Of a DNA stretch of 64,000 nt, positions 61,017 to 64,000 are shown piece after piece; the stretch's first letter is position 1, and every line of letters starts with the position of its first letter. The translations under genes and the position numbers were made by a program. Under the pieces are notes generated by a model. The model was not told the origin of the DNA and did not search any database. It was given only the letters and a program-made list of their open reading frames with translations. This DNA is from Acidobacteriota bacterium (GTDB lineage Bacteria > Acidobacteriota > Thermoanaerobaculia > Multivoradales > Multivoraceae), in NCBI GenBank assembly GCA_028877275.1, contig JAPPFP010000006.1, positions 372,001-436,000 of the forward strand, in the 5' to 3' direction.

Positions 61017-63092
61017 TTAGCGCCAGCGGAGGTCGACGCGGTCGATCTTCACGCCGTTCGCCGGCATCGCGTCCCCGTAGGGAACCTCAAGCACCAGGCG
61101 AGCGCCGGCGGGCCACGGCGCCGCGGGGAAGGTACGGCTGTGCCAGCCGGTCTCGCCGTCTTCCGCGAACGTCACGCGGCCGACCTCGCGGTTGTCGGCT
61201 CGTGCGATCAGCGTCAGGGGTGCCGCGCGGTTTCTGATCGCCTGAAGGGTGACGGCAATCTCCACCCGGTCGCCGCCCGGGACCACCGCCGCTTCGGCGC
61301 GGCTTCCTTCGGGAAGCACCCACGCTTCGGGGTACCGTGTGCGGTCCAGCGTCCAGCGCTCCGGCTCCTGGTTGCCGCCGGTTCGATGCACCGCCGCGCT
61401 CTCGATCTCCAGGTGCCGAGTCGGTAGCGAGTCCGCGAGCACCGGCAGGGCAGCCAGGAACAGGAGCGGCACGCCGGCGCACGCCGCGGCCATGCTCCTC
61501 CGGCGCACTCGCACCGCGAGGATGGCCAGCGTGACCGCGAGCGCCGGCAGGAGCCACGTCGCCATCCGGGCCCGGGTGGCCGACGGCAGCAGGCGGGCCA
61601 GGTCGAGACCGGTGCGCGCTTCCAGGTGATGAAGGAAGTGGTGACGGCCGTCGGCCAGGTTGTAGGTCCATCCCGGTTCCACGACGAACAGGACGGTCAG
61701 GGCGCCCGAGAGAAGCGCCAGCACGAGCGCGAGAGTGACGACGCCGGCCGCGGGCGAGCGCGCCGCTGAACCTGCGACGCCCTGGCGCCCGAGATCGGGC
61801 CTCCGCTCGAACAGGGGCACCAGGAGGAGGGCAAGGAACGGGAGAACGACGAGGCCGTAGCGAAACGGTGGCGACCAGCCGCCGTACCACTCGCGGCGCG
61901 AGGCGACCAGGAGCAGAGTGGGCACGGCGATCAGCGCGACCTCGAACAGGAGCCGCCGGTTGCGTCTGAAACTGGCCACGGCGGCGGGGAACAGAAGCAG
62001 CCAGATGGGTGCGCAGGCGATCAGTCCATAGGCGAGGTCGAAGAACAGGCCGTTGAGGCCGAGCGCGAGCTTCGAGGCCGGCTGCCGGTAGACCTCGAGT
62101 TCGCCCCACGAGTGCATGCCGAGCACGGTGCCGAAGACGGCGCGGTTCGACCACAGGACCAGGAGGGCCGACGGTACGCCGACGGCCGCCAGCACCGCGA
62201 GTCCGCGGCGTCGCTGGGCGGGCGCCAGGCGCAGTACGAGGATCAGCGCGAGAGCGACGCTGATCAGGGCGAGCCGGAGCTTGATCGCGGGAAGGACCGC
62301 CAGTGACAGCGCGAGGAAAGCCCACGTGCCCCATTCTGCCCGTCCCGTTCCGGTCGTCGGACTCCCGTTGGCGCCGGTGAGACGGTGGATCCACCGGAAC
62401 GCGGCCACGGCGAGGACGACGGCGGCGACCTCGGCCCAGATCTGCTGGCTGTAGATCAGGAACGGCGCGGCGAAGCTGAAGATCGCGTAGGTGGCAAGGC
62501 GAGCCCGGGCGTCCGGACTGAACGCGGTGAGATCGAGCAGCAGCCAGGCGCCCAGAGCGGCCAGGGCGGCGATGAAGACCATCGCGCCCGCCCTGCCGCC
62601 GACGCGGTAGGCGGGGGCCATGACCGCCTGCAGTACGGCGCCGTGGCGGGAGCGGATGGTGCCGTCGCCGGTCTCGGGATCACCGGGCTGCGGCCCGATC
62701 GCCCGTGGCATGAACGCGAGCGAGTCCTGATTCCGGTAGTTGTTCGTGAGGTCGAGGTCGAAGTCGTAGGCGATGCTGTGCGTGGTGAGGAGAAACCAGG
62801 GTTCGTCACCATCGGGGGCGCGCTCGCGGATCGACCAGGGGATCAGGGCCAGGTAGAGGCCGAAGGGAAGCAGCAGGAAGACGAGCGGAGGCCGGCGGGC
62901 ACCGGCAGCGCGCTCGAGTAGGGGCTCGAGGGCCAGCACCCGGCTGGTGACGTAGAGCAGGGCGGCGGCCACGGCTCCCGCCATCGCGGCGGGTTGCCAG
63001 GCGGCGATGCCCACGAGCGGCGCGGCGAACGTGATCGCCCCAAGAACGACGGCCGCCCCCAGCGCCCAGGCATCGATTCCGCGGCGGACCAT
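61017..63092 (-). CDS. Large polytopic membrane protein, GT-C glycosyltransferase-like
   Basis: A 691-residue inner-membrane protein with about eleven hydrophobic segments and a C-terminal soluble domain of about 150 residues. The first extracytoplasmic loop has RAPDGDEPWFLLTTHSIAYDFDLDLTNNYRNQD, the acidic motif position of GT-C transferases. A sequence similar in design, with the same DE motif and a similar beta-rich tail, occurs at 19219-20949. The tail reads LEIESAAVHRTGG ... RLVLEVPYGDAMPANGVKIDRVDLRW and may bind sugar or lipid. Convergent with the methyltransferase, only seven bases away. Acceptor unknown. Confidence 0.65.
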   Translation of the reverse strand: MVRRGIDAWALGAAVVLGAITFAAPLVGIAAWQPAAMAGAVAAALLYVTSRVLALEPLLERAAGARRPPLVFLLLPFGLYLALIPWSIRERAPDGDEPWFLLTTHSIAYDFDLDLTNNYRNQDSLAFMPRAIGPQPGDPETGDGTIRSRHGAVLQAVMAPAYRVGGRAGAMVFIAALAALGAWLLLDLTAFSPDARARLATYAIFSFAAPFLIYSQQIWAEVAAVVLAVAAFRWIHRLTGANGSPTTGTGRAEWGTWAFLALSLAVLPAIKLRLALISVALALILVLRLAPAQRRRGLAVLAAVGVPSALLVLWSNRAVFGTVLGMHSWGELEVYRQPASKLALGLNGLFFDLAYGLIACAPIWLLLFPAAVASFRRNRRLLFEVALIAVPTLLLVASRREWYGGWSPPFRYGLVVLPFLALLLVPLFERRPDLGRQGVAGSAARSPAAGVVTLALVLALLSGALTVLFVVEPGWTYNLADGRHHFLHHLEARTGLDLARLLPSATRARMATWLLPALAVTLAILAVRVRRRSMAAACAGVPLLFLAALPVLADSLPTRHLEIESAAVHRTGGNQEPERWTLDRTRYPEAWVLPEGSRAEAAVVPGGDRVEIAVTLQAIRNRAAPLTLIARADNREVGRVTFAEDGETGWHSRTFPAAPWPAGARLVLEVPYGDAMPANGVKIDRVDLRWR

Positions 63093-63124
63093 CCTCGCCG
63101 GAGTGTACCGGCGGCCGGCCCTGT

Positions 63125-64000
63125 CTACGCGCCGCCGTTCAGGGCCTGAAGCACCCTGGGCGGCGTCATCGGCAGTTCCGTCGGCCGCGCGCCGCAGGCG
63201 TCGGCGATGGCGTTGGCCACGGCGGCCGCGGTGGGGACGACCGGTGGCTCCCCGACGCCGCGGGCGCCGAAGGGCCCGTGGTCCGACGGCACTTCGACCA
63301 GGACAGTCTCGAGCTCGGCCGGACTCTGGGCGGAGTGGGGCAGGGCGTAGTCGTTCAGGGTCGCCGTCAGCAGCTGGCCGTCCTCGCTGTAGGCCATTTC
63401 CTCGTAGAGCGCCCAGCCGATTCCCTGCAGGGCGCCCCCCATCATCTGGCCCTCGACCGCGGCCGGATTGATCGCCCGGCCGCAGTCCTGGATGACGACA
63501 ACCCGGTCGACGTCGACCCGTCCGGTCTCCCGGTCGACGCTGACCTCAGCGAGTTGGGCGCAAAAGCCAGGCGCCTGGCTGGTCTGGGCGTGCCGGCCGT
63601 GGCCGAAGACGGGCGCCTGCCGGCCGCCGAAGCGCATCGTTCGCTGGGCGATCTTGCGCAATGGAATCGACTTGTCGGGCGAGCCCTTGACCTGGACGGC
63701 GCCGTCGACGATCTCGAGATCCTCGGGGTCCGCCTCGAACGTCTCGGCAGCGAGTTCCAGCGTCTGGCGGCGCGCCTCCTGGGCCGCCTGGATGACGGGC
63801 GGGCCGACCGTGTAGATCGTCTTGCTGCCGCCTGAAGCCCCGGCGTACGGTCCTGACGAGGTGTCGCCGGTGGCGACCGTGACCTTGTCCGGGTCGAGGC
63901 CGAAGGCTTCGGCCGCCATCAGCGCCATGCTGGTGTTCGTGCCGTTGATGTCGGCCGTGCTGATGTGGACCTTGAGTGTGCCGTCCGTCTGCAGCGCGCA
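63125..64000 (-). CDS. Xanthine dehydrogenase/CoxL-type molybdenum hydroxylase large subunit, C-terminal part
   Basis: The C-terminal 291 residues of a molybdopterin-binding subunit; the N-terminal part runs off the right edge (the frame is open to 64000). TADINGTNTSMALMAAEAFGLDPDKVTVATGDTSSGPYAGASGGSK, VVVIQDCGRAINPAAVEGQMMGGALQGIGWALYEE and GPFGARGVGEPPVVPTAAAVANAI are the standard MoCoBD blocks, the last with the active-site Glu in GVGE. Partner FAD and [2Fe-2S] subunits would be upstream, outside the window. Substrate class (aldehyde, purine, CO) cannot be told from this part. Confidence 0.9.
   Translation of the reverse strand, partial: CALQTDGTLKVHISTADINGTNTSMALMAAEAFGLDPDKVTVATGDTSSGPYAGASGGSKTIYTVGPPVIQAAQEARRQTLELAAETFEADPEDLEIVDGAVQVKGSPDKSIPLRKIAQRTMRFGGRQAPVFGHGRHAQTSQAPGFCAQLAEVSVDRETGRVDVDRVVVIQDCGRAINPAAVEGQMMGGALQGIGWALYEEMAYSEDGQLLTATLNDYALPHSAQSPAELETVLVEVPSDHGPFGARGVGEPPVVPTAAAVANAIADACGARPTELPMTPPRVLQALNGGA

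Noticed and set aside
1..64000. CRISPR array, rRNA or prophage structural genes
   Set aside because: No regularly spaced direct repeats, rRNA-like stretches or capsid/tail genes were seen; the Gp37/Gp68 name of DUF5131 alone does not indicate a prophage.

Overview
The window is a high-GC chromosomal segment from a Gram-negative bacterium, most likely an uncultured Acidobacteriota. Reasons: an LpxD acyltransferase and a TonB-dependent receptor imply an LPS outer membrane; two exported von Willebrand A proteins are of the Acidobacteria-associated type (one carries a GWxTD domain); there is a DUF1592-type cytochrome with its DUF1552 partner, a LysW carrier-protein pathway and PQQ enzymes. The phylum is an inference from gene content. 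No rRNA, tRNA or CRISPR array was seen, and no gene-free stretch exceeds 300 bases.

Layout. 1-3500 is a mobile or accessory edge: a frameshifted IS1595/ISXO2-type transposase remnant, a possible HEPN-like protein, a coiled-coil membrane-anchored protein and a P4-like tyrosine integrase bracketed by a 15-base direct repeat. 3661-6123 is a three-gene minus-strand unit: a three-Cys-motif DUF5131 protein, its partner TcmP, and a divergent shikimate-dehydrogenase-like protein. 6308-16331 (plus) holds a lipoprotein, a giant single-chain biotin-dependent carboxylase (CT-alpha, CT-beta, BC and BCCP in one polypeptide), an NCS2 purine permease, a secreted protein and an ABC exporter. 16361-23381 holds a TonB receptor, a GT-C-like membrane protein, a pentaheme cytochrome and a BCCT transporter.

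23386-28874 is a complete lysW-lysX-lysY-lysZ-lysJ-lysK cluster with overlapping genes. Ahead of it lies a recognisable promoter, a possible 29-codon leader peptide, a hairpin and a terminator-like hairpin, which together look like transcription attenuation. 29123-32642 is a chain of alpha/beta hydrolase, VWA protein, MOSC protein and rhodanese. 32748-39067 (plus) holds a small membrane protein, a VOC protein, an M23 peptidase and the DUF1592/DUF1552 pair. 39188-44672 (minus) is a ferredoxin / metallo-hydrolase / ABC transporter / sugar kinase / DegT aminotransferase run. 44753-55291 (minus) holds hydrolases, a PQQ-like propeller, tag, a GWxTD-VWA protein, a carboxyltransferase, lpxD, an amidohydrolase and gloB. 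55372-59761 (minus) is a xoxFJG-like PQQ dehydrogenase module with a Tat-exported enolase-superfamily protein. The right edge carries a methyltransferase, a second GT-C-like protein and a truncated molybdenum hydroxylase large subunit.

The most noteworthy items are the one-polypeptide carboxylase, the putative lysW attenuator, the TcmP/DUF5131/AroE-like unit, and the DYD-type PQQ dehydrogenase with a CX3CH cytochrome.
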